Positions 17,186 through 26,158 of a stretch of 52,729 nucleotides of DNA are shown here, piece after piece. The notes below the pieces were generated by a model. The model worked only from the letters and a program-made list of their open reading frames with translations, had not been told where the DNA came from and did no database searches. Each line of letters starts with the position of its first letter. Position 1 is the first letter of the stretch. The DNA comes from Bacillus tequilensis KCTC 13622. Its GTDB lineage: Bacteria; Bacillota; Bacilli; Bacillales; Bacillaceae. Both the position numbers and the translations under genes were made by a program. The DNA lies in the NCBI RefSeq assembly GCF_000507145.1, contig NZ_AYTO01000033.1, positions 1 through 52,729 on the forward strand. Direction: 5' to 3'.

Positions 17186-18577
17186 TTACGCTTCTTCAGC
17201 TTCGATCACTCTTGATTGATCATTGAATACCCTTGGATCAATTTCCTTTGTGACCTTACTCGTAATGAGGCCAGATGTCATACTTCCGCTGACATTCAGG
17301 GCAGTACGCCCCATGTCAATTAACGGTTCGATTGAGATTAATAAACCGGCGAGTGCGACAGGCATATTTAATGATGATAAAACAAGAAGCGCCGCGAAAG
17401 TTGCTCCGCCGCCAACTCCGGCAACACCGAAGGAGCTGATGGCAACGACCGCGATAACCGTGATGATAAATACCGGGTCAAACGGATTTTGGCCGACAGT
17501 CGGGGCAATCATCATCGCCAGCATCGCAGGATAAATGCCGGCGCATCCATTTTGGCCGATCGAAAGGCCGAATGAACCGGCGAAGTTTGCGATTCCTTCC
17601 GGCACACCCATGCTTCTCTGTGTTTTAATATTCAGCGGCAATGCACCCGCGCTTGAGCGTGACGTAAATGCAAATACAAGTACGGGCAGCGCTTTTTTCA
17701 AATAAACAATCGGATTCAAGCCGCTGATCGTCAGCAGCACCAAATGAATGATAAACATAGTGATTAACGCGGCATACGAAGCAATTACAAACATTCCTAA
17801 TTTTAAAATGCTGTCAATATCACTCGTGGCAATCGTTTTTGTCATAATGGCCAGCACCCCATAAGGCGTCAGTCTCAATATGAGCGTGACAACACGCATG
17901 ACAATGGCATAAGCAGCATCAACCATTTTTTTGAAGGTTTCTGCCTGTTCCGGCTGTTTATGCTTCACACCGAGGAATGCCATTCCAAGGAAAGCGGCAA
18001 AAATAACGACTGCGATCGTTGAAGTCGGTCTGGCTCCCGTAAAATCTAAAAACGGATTTCCCGGCAGCAATTCAACAATCTGCTGCGGCAGCGTTTTCGC
18101 TGTCATATCCTCTGATTTCTGCTGAAGCTCCTGTCCACGCGAAAGCTCTGTATTTCCTTGATCAACCTGAATCGCCTGCAGGTCAAAAGAAAGCGCGGAC
18201 GCAATGCCGACAGCCGCCGCTACAGCTGTTGTCGCAATTAAAATTCCAATAATCAAACCGCTGATTTTGCCGAGATTTTTTGTCAGTTTCAGCTTTGTAA
18301 ATGCACCGAGAATCGAAATAAAGACGAGCGGCATGACAACCATTTGAAGCAATTTGACATATCCGCCCCCGGCAATATTAAACCAGTCGGCTGTTTGAAT
18401 GACTATATTTGAAGTCGGGCCATAGATCAGCTGAAGCGCAAATCCGAATACGATCCCCAACCCCAGCGCAGTAAATACACGTTTAGAGAAGGAAACATGT
18501 TTTTTCTGCATAACAAAAAGCCCTAAAATAAGTAAAAATAAAATAAATACATGTAATACAACCAGTAAAGTCTCCAA
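17186..18577 (-). CDS. tcyP: L-cystine symporter (DAACS family)
   Basis: A 463-residue dicarboxylate/amino acid:cation symporter, YhcL in B. subtilis, a high-affinity L-cystine importer. About eight to ten hydrophobic segments are visible. The re-entrant loop regions have FTSRSSAGALPLNIKTQ (the serine-rich motif) and the transport core GSFGLSIGQNGCAGIYPAMLA and GVAGVGGGATFAALLVLSSLNMP. The start is TTG after AAGGGAGAG. It is monocistronic. Its promoter carries a sequence shared with the ssuB promoter, consistent with the known control of tcyP by the cysteine regulator CymR. Confidence 0.94.
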   Translation of the reverse strand: METLLVVLHVFILFLLILGLFVMQKKHVSFSKRVFTALGLGIVFGFALQLIYGPTSNIVIQTADWFNIAGGGYVKLLQMVVMPLVFISILGAFTKLKLTKNLGKISGLIIGILIATTAVAAAVGIASALSFDLQAIQVDQGNTELSRGQELQQKSEDMTAKTLPQQIVELLPGNPFLDFTGARPTSTIAVVIFAAFLGMAFLGVKHKQPEQAETFKKMVDAAYAIVMRVVTLILRLTPYGVLAIMTKTIATSDIDSILKLGMFVIASYAALITMFIIHLVLLTISGLNPIVYLKKALPVLVFAFTSRSSAGALPLNIKTQRSMGVPEGIANFAGSFGLSIGQNGCAGIYPAMLAMMIAPTVGQNPFDPVFIITVIAVVAISSFGVAGVGGGATFAALLVLSSLNMPVALAGLLISIEPLIDMGRTALNVSGSMTSGLITSKVTKEIDPRVFNDQSRVIEAEEA

Positions 18578-18611
18578 AGCAGGTAAACTCTCCCTTCAAA
18601 TTTTCTCATTT

Positions 18612-18640
18612 ACTATATTATACTAATTCCGATCGGTCAA
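18612..18640 (-). promoter_or_regulatory. tcyP promoter with sulfur-control motif
   Basis: Minus strand TTGACC, 17 bases, TATAGT. The sequence GATCGGAATTA just after the -35 box resembles the ssuB promoter (TATCGGAATAA at the same place) and fits the CymR-type GGAATT motif. Confidence 0.65.
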
Positions 18641-18737
18641 GTGCGGATTATGATAACTCATCATGAACTAAAAAAATCCCTTTTTTGTTCTTTTCTTTCC
18701 CATCCATCTTTAGTACCTTATATAAGGGTGATAATAT

Positions 18738-19817
18738 TTGCTGAAAGAATTATTTGTAAACTTGACCATTTTAATCACATTTAATTATCTGTTCACCCAC
18801 CTGTTTAAAGAAAGGTTAGTACATAAAAAAGACAGCATATTCTTCCAAGCTGTTAAAGGACTGGCCTGCGGTTTGCTCGGGGTTATTCTAATCGTTTTTG
18901 GATTTACCTATCAGCATTCAATCATCGATCTTCGACATATTCCTATTATGATTGCCGCTCTTTATGGGGGCTGGGTTTCAACGGCAATGGCCTTGGTGGT
19001 GATCGCTGCTGGCCGCTTACTGATTACGATGAACACATCTGCAATATACTCGGTAATAATCATTTGTTTCGCTGCCATCCCGTCACTCATTGTTTCTAGA
19101 AGAAAAAAAGTTCAATTAAAACATGCTTTCTATCTCATGATCATTACAAATACTCTGATCTCCATTTCCTTTTATTCTTTTATAGACTTACATTCATATC
19201 AACTTCACTTATATTTTTGGATCATCTCAATAACGGGCGGTATGCTGAGTTTATATATTATTGACCATGAAACAAATGCACATCTCCTTTTTAAACAATA
19301 TAAGTTTCAGGCGCACTTTGATTTTTTAACCGGGGTTTATAACCGAAGAAAATTTGAAGAAATCACACAGGCGCTGTATCAACAGGCGGCCAATACCCCG
19401 CATTTTCAATTCGCACTGATTTATATGGATATCGACCATTTTAAAACCATCAATGACCAATACGGCCATCATGAAGGAGATCAGGTGCTGAAAGAGCTGG
19501 GTTTACGTCTGAAGCAGAGCATCCGAAACACTGATCCTGCCGCACGGATCGGCGGTGAAGAATTTGCCGTGCTGCTGCCAAACTGCACGCTTGCTAAAGC
19601 AGTCCAAATCGCGGAACGGATCAGAGGCGCTATCAATGACGCACCCATTAGATTAACAAACGGAGAAGAGCTGTCAATTACGGTATCGCTCGGGGCCGCT
19701 CATTATCCTAATAATAAAGAACACCCAGAATCTTTGCCTATTCTTGCCGATCAAATGCTGTACAAAGCGAAAGAAACTGGACGGAACAAAGTATGTTTTT
19801 CAGAAAAAAAAGAATGA
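18738..19817 (+). CDS. dgcK: Diguanylate cyclase with 5TM sensor domain
   Basis: A 359-residue protein (YhcK). The N-terminal 185 residues hold five or six membrane helices of the 5TM receptor (LytS-like) type. The C-terminal GGDEF domain starts at DFLTGVYNRRKFEE and has the active-site motif RIGGEEFAVLLPN, the accepted GGEEF variant, preceded by YMDIDHFKTINDQYGHHEGD. It should make cyclic di-GMP from two GTP in response to an unknown signal. I see no RxxD inhibitory site five residues before GGEEF (residues TDPAAR). The start is TTG after AAGGGTGATAATA. Convergent with yhcJ. Confidence 0.93.
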   Translation: MLKELFVNLTILITFNYLFTHLFKERLVHKKDSIFFQAVKGLACGLLGVILIVFGFTYQHSIIDLRHIPIMIAALYGGWVSTAMALVVIAAGRLLITMNTSAIYSVIIICFAAIPSLIVSRRKKVQLKHAFYLMIITNTLISISFYSFIDLHSYQLHLYFWIISITGGMLSLYIIDHETNAHLLFKQYKFQAHFDFLTGVYNRRKFEEITQALYQQAANTPHFQFALIYMDIDHFKTINDQYGHHEGDQVLKELGLRLKQSIRNTDPAARIGGEEFAVLLPNCTLAKAVQIAERIRGAINDAPIRLTNGEELSITVSLGAAHYPNNKEHPESLPILADQMLYKAKETGRNKVCFSEKKE

Positions 19818-19841
19818 ATTCAATGTTCGAATTCATTCTTC
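19803..19841 (-). terminator. yhcJ terminator overlapping the dgcK 3' end
   Basis: AGAATGAATT/AATTCATTCT stem followed by eight T residues on the minus strand. It includes the stop codons of both convergent genes. Confidence 0.8.
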
Positions 19842-20650
19842 CAATCTGAAAGACGTTTCAAAGGCAGAAAAGCCGGGACAAGATCCCCCTGATACTCTTT
19901 TTCTATAAATGCCGCTGTATCATCAGCTTGGTAGAGCTCAAGAACAGCTTGCAGCGCTTCCTGATCTTGATCCTCCGCTCTGACCACAATCAAATTCATC
20001 TCTTCCTTAGACATTTGCCCGCCGCTCTTTATGGTTTGTTTTTTCGGGTTCAGACCCGATTTTTTTGCTTCAGACGGTTTCATGACAAACACGCCGGTGC
20101 CGCTCACTGCATCCTGTTTCCGGACTGCTTTTAATTTTAGGTGTCTCGGATTATCTTTAATCATATCGATGGAACCTGTTCCGTTAAATCCGTTTTTCAA
20201 CGTGAGCAAACCGGCGTCCCGAAGCACCGTTAGCGCCCTGCCAAAGTCGAACGCTTTATCCGGAACAGACACGGCAGCCCCGCGCGGTATATTCTGGATT
20301 CGATCATATCGTTTTGAATAAATGCCCATTGGCGTTATGTATGTCGTACCGAGCGGTGCCAGTTTAAGTTTGTATTTTCGAGTGAACGACTGAAAATATG
20401 AAAGGGTTTGAAAGGCGTTGGCATCAATTTCCTTGTTTGCCAGCGCGATATCAGACTCGGCATAATCAGAAAAAGGGATCAGCTGAATATCCAGCCCTGT
20501 CTCTTCAGCCTTTTTAGCAATATAGTTCCATATTGCCTCGTCAGACTCAGCAATTCCGATTTTTATCGTTTCATGTTCTGCTGACGGTGAGCATGCTGCA
20601 AATGAAACGAGAAAAATAAGAACAAAACTGCATATAAGCCACTTTTTCAT
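19820..20650 (-). CDS. yhcJ: MetQ/NlpA-type substrate-binding lipoprotein
   Basis: A 276-residue lipoprotein of the NlpA/MetQ family, which binds methionine or related compounds for ABC uptake. The lipobox is VSFAACS. Family segments: IKIGIAESDEAIWNYIAKKAEE, ANKEIDANAFQTLSYFQSF and MGIYSKRYDRIQNIPRGAAVSVPD. No permease or ATPase gene is adjacent, so it may serve a transporter coded elsewhere. An ATG at 20659 is in frame, but the GGAG stands one base from it and ten bases from the ATG at 20650, which I use. A Fur-like box lies in the promoter region. Confidence 0.92.
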   Translation of the reverse strand: MKKWLICSFVLIFLVSFAACSPSAEHETIKIGIAESDEAIWNYIAKKAEETGLDIQLIPFSDYAESDIALANKEIDANAFQTLSYFQSFTRKYKLKLAPLGTTYITPMGIYSKRYDRIQNIPRGAAVSVPDKAFDFGRALTVLRDAGLLTLKNGFNGTGSIDMIKDNPRHLKLKAVRKQDAVSGTGVFVMKPSEAKKSGLNPKKQTIKSGGQMSKEEMNLIVVRAEDQDQEALQAVLELYQADDTAAFIEKEYQGDLVPAFLPLKRLSDWKNEFEH

Positions 20651-20706
20651 TGTGACCATACTCCTATCTATGTATTAGAGCATGCAAGCAATATCAGACA
20701 TACACT

Positions 20707-20736
20707 ATCTTAGTTGATAACCGTTGTCATTTGTAA
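20707..20736 (-). promoter_or_regulatory. Candidate yhcJ promoter with Fur-like box
   Basis: Minus strand TTACAA, 18 bases, TAAGAT; the spacer is filled by TGATAACCGTTGTCA (20715-20729), which matches the 7-1-7 Fur consensus TGATAAT-N-ATTATCA at 11 of 14 positions. A second possible promoter, TTGACA-17-TAAGGT, lies at 20752-20780. Confidence 0.5.
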
Positions 20737-20921
20737 TATTGTTTAACTTTTACCTTACTCACTTCCAATAAGGTTGTCAATTCCTATTATATTCTCTTCC
20801 CGAAAAGAAGGAATATTTAAGGCAAACGTGATCACATATCGAGAATGCAGATGGATTTCCGTAAATAAATCTCAAATTAAAAAATAATGTCGTACTTTCA
20901 GAAAAAAGTTTCACTTTACAG

Positions 20922-20950
20922 TTGTTTTTTCTGAAGATTACTGGTAGAGT
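20922..20950 (+). promoter_or_regulatory. cspB promoter and long cold-shock leader
   Basis: TTGTTT, 17 bases, TAGAGT. Transcription from here gives an untranslated leader of about 120 bases (to 21075), as is usual for cold-shock genes. Just before the start codon, AGCG and CGCT flank a 7-nt loop, placing a small hairpin directly before TTAGGAGGAAA. Confidence 0.7.
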
Positions 20951-20958
20951 AAAGGTAA

Positions 20959-21279
<321 letters not shown>

Positions 21280-21296
21280 GCATAAATTGATATGAA

Positions 21297-21328
21297 AAAC
21301 TGCGGGTGCGAACCCGCAGTTTTTATTT
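21297..21328 (+). terminator. cspB intrinsic terminator
   Basis: AAACTGCGGGT/ACCCGCAGTTTTT, a 10-bp GC-rich stem with a tiny loop. Confidence 0.92.
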
Positions 21329-21333
21329 TGAGA

Positions 21334-21371
21334 AAAAAGCTGTTTTGCTTAAGCAAAACAGCTTTTTTCAT
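21334..21371. terminator. yhcI terminator, symmetric
   Basis: AAAAAAGCTGTTTTGC/GCAAAACAGCTTTTTT perfect inverted repeat; it ends the yhcE-yhcI operon on the minus strand and backs up cspB termination. Confidence 0.88.
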
Positions 21372-22312
21372 TAGTTCGCAATATCCCGTTTCATAAAGGT
21401 GCCGAAAGCAAGCAGCAGGAAAACAACAAAGTAAACTGCCAAAATGACAATGGAGAAAGTCATCGTCATCCCTTCCACTAGCGGTGTTCCATCTACGTAT
21501 TGCAGCAAATTAACATTGGCAAATAAAATATACTTCGCCCAGTCAAATTTCGTTGCAATAAATGCAGTGGCTGTAGTACCCGCAACCAGCAAAAAGATCG
21601 AAAATCCGACTGCAAGAGAGCTGTTTCTAAATACAGCAGACAGCATAAACGCCATCGTCGCCACCATTAGAGCCGAGACGGATTCAGAAAGATACGTTGT
21701 GGCTAAATACCCCATCATGTTCTGCTCAATGACATGGCCATCCTTATAGATTAAATGGATATTCGCCGCAGTGTCACCACCCGTTCCGAAGAAAATGAGC
21801 CCTAATAAAGTGGAACCCAGAAATAAAATAAGCAGCAATAGGAACCCAAACAGGAGAACGGTAATATATTTGGAAAGCAATATCTGAAAACGGCTGAGCG
21901 GCCGAATCATTAACAGCTTAATGGTTCCCCAATTAAATTCGTTCGCGACAATTCCGGCTGCGATAATTATGGTAAACAGTCCGGTGAGGATTGTAAAGCC
22001 TGCTGAATCCGTTACATAAGACCATACCGTATAGCCCGTATCATTCGGGATGTTATGTTCAATACGGTAGTTGTTGACTGTAATTGTTTCTTCATAATCA
22101 TCTTTCATCGAAGGATATTCTTTCATTGCTTTCTTCAATTCGGCATTTTCCGCTTGAAGTGTTTGTTTCCATTTCGGATTTGCTTCATCGGATGAAAAAT
22201 GGTTTGTTAAGAATGCCCATCCAATCATGGTCAATGCTAAAATCCCGATCATCACCCATGTTCCGGCACGGCTGAAAATTTTGATCCATTCATTGTAAAT
22301 CAAATTAAGCAT
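21371..22312 (-). CDS. yhcI: ABC-2 type transporter permease
   Basis: A 313-residue membrane protein with about six helices. The first (GTWVMIGILALTMIGWAF) is followed by a 70-residue external loop, then FTILTGLFTIIIAAGIVANEFNWGTIKLLMIRPLSRFQ, a signature of ABC-2 permeases. Last gene of the yhcE-F-G-H-I operon; its ATG overlaps the yhcH stop by eight bases. It most likely pairs with the ATPase YhcH. The transported substrate is unknown; similar exporters handle antimicrobial peptides or lipids. Confidence 0.92.
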   Translation of the reverse strand: MLNLIYNEWIKIFSRAGTWVMIGILALTMIGWAFLTNHFSSDEANPKWKQTLQAENAELKKAMKEYPSMKDDYEETITVNNYRIEHNIPNDTGYTVWSYVTDSAGFTILTGLFTIIIAAGIVANEFNWGTIKLLMIRPLSRFQILLSKYITVLLFGFLLLLILFLGSTLLGLIFFGTGGDTAANIHLIYKDGHVIEQNMMGYLATTYLSESVSALMVATMAFMLSAVFRNSSLAVGFSIFLLVAGTTATAFIATKFDWAKYILFANVNLLQYVDGTPLVEGMTMTFSIVILAVYFVVFLLLAFGTFMKRDIAN

Positions 22313-23222
22313 GTTGAGCCTCCTCTTTCACTTCACCTGTCATTTCTAAGAAACGGTCCTCTAATGATTTTGTTATGACCTTGACCTCATAAATGCGGAT
22401 TTGCTGCATCACCAGCAATTCGATAACCGCAGGGACTTCGGCTTTAGGCATTTTGACTTCTATACCATTTGTCTTACTCACCACATCGTACTGTTTTAGA
22501 GCAGCAGCGGCTTCATTCGGCTGCTCAACCTGGATGAAATATGTATCATTCTCATTTTCGTTTTCATCTTTTACATTTTGAATATCGATAAGCTTTCCTT
22601 TTTGCAGAATCGCAATTCGGTCACACATCAGTTCCATTTCTGACAGCAGGTGGCTTGAAACGATGACAGCCATTCCTCTTTCGCGCGTCAGTTTTTTCAA
22701 ATGATCTCTGATTTCTCTGATCCCCGCCGGGTCAAGGCCGTTTGTCGGTTCATCCAAGATCAGCACTTTCGGATCATGCAGAAGACTTTGCGCCAAGCCA
22801 AGACGCTGTCTCATCCCTAGGGAATATGTTTTCACCTTGTCGTGGATTCTGTCTGTTAAACCGACCAGCTCAACGACTTCATCAATTTTTTCCTTCGTAA
22901 CACCCTTAACCATCCTCGCGTATTGCTGCAGATTTTTATATCCGCTTAAAAATTTATACAGCTCTGGATTCTCTACAATAGCCCCAATATGCTTAACCGC
23001 CTTGGCATAATCTTTCGTAATGGATTGGCCGCAAATGAGCACATCACCTTTTGACAGCTTCATTAATCCAACCATCATTCGGATGGTTGTCGTTTTCCCT
23101 GCTCCGTTCGGCCCCAAAAAGCCGAATACTTCGCCTTCACGAATCGCAAAACTCAGATGATCAATGATCGTTCGGCCTTTGATGTTTTTTGTTACATTCT
23201 TCAATTCCAATACTGTTTTCAT
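22305..23222 (-). CDS. yhcH: ABC transporter ATP-binding protein
   Basis: A 305-residue ATPase. Walker A is GPNGAGKTT, the signature region reads YSLGMRQRLGLAQ, Walker B is VLILDEPTNGLDP and the H-loop is VSSHLL. The 80-residue C-terminal extension is typical of BcrA/NatA-type exporters. It begins after GAGGAGGAATTTC and is coupled to yhcI. Together they form one exporter, next to a second ATPase gene, yhcG. Confidence 0.94.
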   Translation of the reverse strand: MKTVLELKNVTKNIKGRTIIDHLSFAIREGEVFGFLGPNGAGKTTTIRMMVGLMKLSKGDVLICGQSITKDYAKAVKHIGAIVENPELYKFLSGYKNLQQYARMVKGVTKEKIDEVVELVGLTDRIHDKVKTYSLGMRQRLGLAQSLLHDPKVLILDEPTNGLDPAGIREIRDHLKKLTRERGMAVIVSSHLLSEMELMCDRIAILQKGKLIDIQNVKDENENENDTYFIQVEQPNEAAAALKQYDVVSKTNGIEVKMPKAEVPAVIELLVMQQIRIYEVKVITKSLEDRFLEMTGEVKEEAQHA

Positions 23223-23234
23223 GAAATTCCTCCT

Positions 23235-23933
23235 CTAGCAAACTTCCATTTTTGATTTAAACCATTGCAGCACAGACATGCCTTCCCGCTCACGAATATC
23301 TTCTACAACACACTGCTCAACTTTGGCTCCATTTGCGAGTATGATGACTTCGTCCAGCAAAGTTTCAATTTCATCAATCTCATGCGTCGCAATCACGACA
23401 ATCTGCTGCTCAAAATCAATGTATGACACCAGGCTGTTTACAATGGAATCCCTGACCATCGGATCAAGCCCGGAAAAAGGTTCATCAAGCAAGATGACGG
23501 AAGCCTTTCTTGCCAAAGCAAGGACGATTTTCAATCTTCCCCGATTTCCTTTTGATAGCTTTTTGATCTTTTTTTCCGGGTCAAGCTGCATCTCATTCAA
23601 CAGCTTATAAGCTTGTTCTGTTTGAAAATCAGGAAATTGCGACCGATAAAAATTCACCATATCCTTTACAGTGAAATGCGGATAAAACATATCAAGCTCT
23701 GTAAGATAAGCTGCTTGACGCACCATATCCCTCGTAACCGGCTTTTCATCCACTTTCACGAAACCCGAAGTCGGAAACAGAAGACCGGCTATCATTTTTA
23801 AGGTCGTTGACTTGCCGCTGCCGTTCGGTCCGATCAGGCCGTAAATCCGCCCGGATGATAAAGTGATTGACACATCATTGACGGCAGTGTGGCGGCCGTA
23901 TTTTTTTGATACATGTTCTAAAGAAATTTCCAT
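23235..23933 (-). CDS. yhcG: ABC transporter ATP-binding protein
   Basis: A 232-residue ATPase with Walker [10 protein letters not shown], signature [15 protein letters not shown], Walker [14 protein letters not shown] and H-loop IATHEIDE. The signature is of the YtrB type found in GntR-regulated antibiotic-response operons. It starts one base after the yhcF stop with GGGAGGCTAAA as ribosome site. The likely membrane partner is YhcE, encoded at the head of the operon. Confidence 0.93.
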   Translation of the reverse strand: MEISLEHVSKKYGRHTAVNDVSITLSSGRIYGLIGPNGSGKSTTLKMIAGLLFPTSGFVKVDEKPVTRDMVRQAAYLTELDMFYPHFTVKDMVNFYRSQFPDFQTEQAYKLLNEMQLDPEKKIKKLSKGNRGRLKIVLALARKASVILLDEPFSGLDPMVRDSIVNSLVSYIDFEQQIVVIATHEIDEIETLLDEVIILANGAKVEQCVVEDIREREGMSVLQWFKSKMEVC

Positions 23934-23934
23934 T

Positions 23935-24300
23935 TTAGCCTCCCTCAGTGAATGTTTTTATCCCTTCCACCATTTCCTCTTTCGTTAGTCCCAGTTCTTT
24001 CATCTGCTTCACAAAGCCTTCCACCACTTCTCGTGTGAGCCTGTCTTTCAGCTCATCTACGATTTCTGCTTTCTCGGCAATAAACGTCCCTTGACCTCTT
24101 CTCGTTTCCACAATACCCAGCCTTTCCATCTCACTGTAAGTTCTTTGAATTGTATTGGGATTTACCTTGGTTTGAATCGCCATTTCTCTTACTGAAGGAA
24201 GCTTGTCTCCTGGGAGCAGCTCCTTCCTGACCAGCCGATAAAAGATCTGATCAGCGATCTGCAGATAAATCGGTTTCGAGGATTGGAATTGATTATCCAT
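23935..24300 (-). CDS. yhcF: GntR-family regulator, YtrA subfamily
   Basis: A 121-residue GntR winged-helix repressor: [65 protein letters not shown] sequence in residues 10-70 is the typical YtrA DNA-binding domain, followed by a short dimerising helix. Such proteins repress their own ABC operon and respond to cell-envelope stress. A GTG two codons upstream overlaps the yhcE stop; the ATG at 24300 is better spaced from AGAGGTGT. A palindrome in the operon promoter is the likely operator. Confidence 0.93.
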   Translation of the reverse strand: MDNQFQSSKPIYLQIADQIFYRLVRKELLPGDKLPSVREMAIQTKVNPNTIQRTYSEMERLGIVETRRGQGTFIAEKAEIVDELKDRLTREVVEGFVKQMKELGLTKEEMVEGIKTFTEGG

Positions 24301-24302
24301 AT

Positions 24303-25064
24303 TCACACCTCTACTTTACGATCAAGCAGTTTTGAAGCCATGATGAGCAGCAAGATCGTGATAACAATCGCAATAGGAAACCCGAGCACTGACAGGTGTA
24401 TCGGTTTTAACTCCAATCTCCAAACATTATGGTAGTTGAAATCAAAGTTACAATAGACTGTTACCGGCCAGAAATGCTTTTGAGATTCAACTAAAGGGCT
24501 TATGATGAACTCATCGTAAAAGAACCACACTGCGGCCAACAGCCCCATCGCAGCCCACCGCAACCCGCGCCAATTCTTAAGAGAGTGGAAAACAGTCCAA
24601 AACACAATGACTGTTACTGACATGTCTAACGAAGAAATAAGCCCGAACACATTCAGCAAAACGACTGTACTTGTCATATCAACATGATGCTCCAGCAGGT
24701 TTTTCACAGAGAGCATATGATAAATCCCAATGCCATAGGCTGTTAATGCCAATTGAATCAGAAATTGATAGAGCAAGGATGCTGTCAATTTAGAAGAAAA
24801 CAGCAAGAAGCCGCCATTTGGATTGTACAGCCAAAGCTGTGATTTCCCTTCCTTGCGAAGATGATAAAACACAAAAACAGGAGATAAGAAAAGCAGAAAA
24901 AAAGCAATCGTCACAAAAAAACCAAAAATAACCAGAGGTTCTTTCGTGCGATAAGCTATCATATGACCTGTTCCCAATAAAAAAATGATTCCGCATATCA
25001 ATACAAGCAGCCACATTCTTGAAAGCTTGATATCTTTCTTTAACAAACCTAAAAAAGAATCCAT
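24303..25064 (-). CDS. yhcE: Six-helix membrane protein, probable ABC permease partner
   Basis: A 253-residue protein with about six hydrophobic segments (for example MWLLVLICGIIFLLGTG and FFVTIAFFLLFLSPVFVFY) and no soluble domain. First gene of the yhcE-yhcF-yhcG-yhcH-yhcI operon. The longer frame to 25142 lacks a ribosome site; GGGAGGTAAAAAT precedes the ATG at 25064. It resembles permease subunits paired with YtrB-like ATPases, so YhcG is the likely partner. Substrate unknown. Confidence 0.88.
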   Translation of the reverse strand: MDSFLGLLKKDIKLSRMWLLVLICGIIFLLGTGHMIAYRTKEPLVIFGFFVTIAFFLLFLSPVFVFYHLRKEGKSQLWLYNPNGGFLLFSSKLTASLLYQFLIQLALTAYGIGIYHMLSVKNLLEHHVDMTSTVVLLNVFGLISSLDMSVTVIVFWTVFHSLKNWRGLRWAAMGLLAAVWFFYDEFIISPLVESQKHFWPVTVYCNFDFNYHNVWRLELKPIHLSVLGFPIAIVITILLLIMASKLLDRKVEV

Positions 25065-25103
25065 ATTTTTACCTCCCGGGAGCCTCTTCGGTGTATGAGT
25101 AAC

Positions 25104-25132
25104 ATAGTACACTAGTTTAAAGCACAATACAA
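25104..25132 (-). promoter_or_regulatory. yhcE operon promoter with probable YhcF operator
   Basis: Minus strand TTGTAT, 17 bases, TACTAT. The palindrome TAGTGTACTA (within 25104-25116) overlaps the -10 box and is of the AGTGTACT type bound by YtrA-family repressors. Confidence 0.65.
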
Positions 25133-25174
25133 CATATTCCATGGATTTATTTGATAAAAAAACATATAAACAGC

Positions 25175-25218
25175 AAAAAAGGCAAACCCGCCATGAGTAA
25201 ACGGATTTGCCTTTTTCA
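25175..25218. terminator. yhcC terminator (end of the yhbI-yhcC operon)
   Basis: AAAAGGCAAA(T/C)CCG arms around a 12-nt loop with T runs at both ends. Confidence 0.85.
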
Positions 25219-25593
25219 TTACTTATTTTTATTTTTCATGGAGAGCAGAGCATCACGATAGCTTCTGTCCTGCATTTTGTCACTTTCTTCAGTGACCTCT
25301 TCTTCCGCCTGAACTTCATCAGAATGCTTAAACTTTTGCAGCGCCTGCCTGTAAATATCATCACCCATTGTGTTTCGTTTCTCTTCTGGAGAATCGTTTT
25401 TCACAACGGCTGGCGTATGCTCGGCAGCCCTTGCTTCAGCAGGGTATTGCGCTTCGTTTTTTTCCTCTTCTGGAGGAGCGATTCTTTCGGTTGTTTCTTG
25501 CATCTCAGGTCCAGGAGAAGTGTTGCGGACATTGAATGTAATAAGAGCCGCAATGACGATGACAGCAGCAATAATTGCTATAATAATGGCCAT
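25219..25593 (-). CDS. yhcC: Small membrane-anchored protein of unknown function
   Basis: A 124-residue protein. One N-terminal membrane helix (IIIAIIAAVIVIAALITF) is followed by a charged, Glu/Lys-rich cytoplasmic or external tail with a predicted helical end (YRQALQKFKHSDE and YRDALLSMKNKNK, two similar segments). The ATG follows AGGAGAGGTTGAA. Last gene of the operon with yhbI, yhbJ, yhcA and yhcB. I recognise it only by position and sequence; function unknown. Confidence 0.85.
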   Translation of the reverse strand: MAIIIAIIAAVIVIAALITFNVRNTSPGPEMQETTERIAPPEEEKNEAQYPAEARAAEHTPAVVKNDSPEEKRNTMGDDIYRQALQKFKHSDEVQAEEEVTEESDKMQDRSYRDALLSMKNKNK

Positions 25594-25605
25594 TTCAACC
25601 TCTCC

Positions 25606-26136
25606 TTACTGTCCTGATGTTAGGTTTCCTGTGACTTCGCTGACGCGTCTTCCTAAAGCGCGTCCAAGCTGAATGCCTTCCTCGGTCATTAACTCATCAC
25701 TATCAACAGGACAAGTGACGCCCGCACCGTAGTAAGAGCCGTACAGTGCGTTTTCAGGCACGTTGCCAGGCAGACCGACAACGATCATGCCTTGGTGGAA
25801 CATCGGCGTAATTAAGTTGTGCATTGTCATTTCCAAGCCGCCGTGTGTTGTGGCCGTTGTGCAGAAAACAGCGCCGACTTTATTGATCAGCTCGCCTTCA
25901 GCCCATAAGTAGCCGAGTCTGTCGATCCAAGCTTTAAGACCGGAGCTGATTGTTCCGAAATGCCCAGGGCATCCCCAAATAATCGCATCCATCTCTTTCA
26001 GCTTGCGGATATCGGCTTGATCGACATGGTCGATCAATACCTCAGCCGCCTCGTTCTCTCTCGCGCCTTCAGCAATCGCTTCTGCAAGAACTTTTGTATG
26101 TTCACCTTCACTGTCATATACTACATAAATTTTCAT
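25606..26136 (-). CDS. yhcB: Flavodoxin-like NAD(P)H:quinone oxidoreductase (WrbA-type)
   Basis: A 176-residue flavodoxin-fold protein. The FMN phosphate loop region is [20 protein letters not shown], and later parts [23 protein letters not shown] and [15 protein letters not shown] match WrbA proteins. These reduce quinones by two electrons to avoid redox cycling. Its place behind an efflux pump under a MarR regulator suggests a response to quinone-like or phenolic toxins. Confidence 0.92.
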   Translation of the reverse strand: MKIYVVYDSEGEHTKVLAEAIAEGARENEAAEVLIDHVDQADIRKLKEMDAIIWGCPGHFGTISSGLKAWIDRLGYLWAEGELINKVGAVFCTTATTHGGLEMTMHNLITPMFHQGMIVVGLPGNVPENALYGSYYGAGVTCPVDSDELMTEEGIQLGRALGRRVSEVTGNLTSGQ

Positions 26137-26158
26137 TCAGGAAACCTCCTTATACAGA

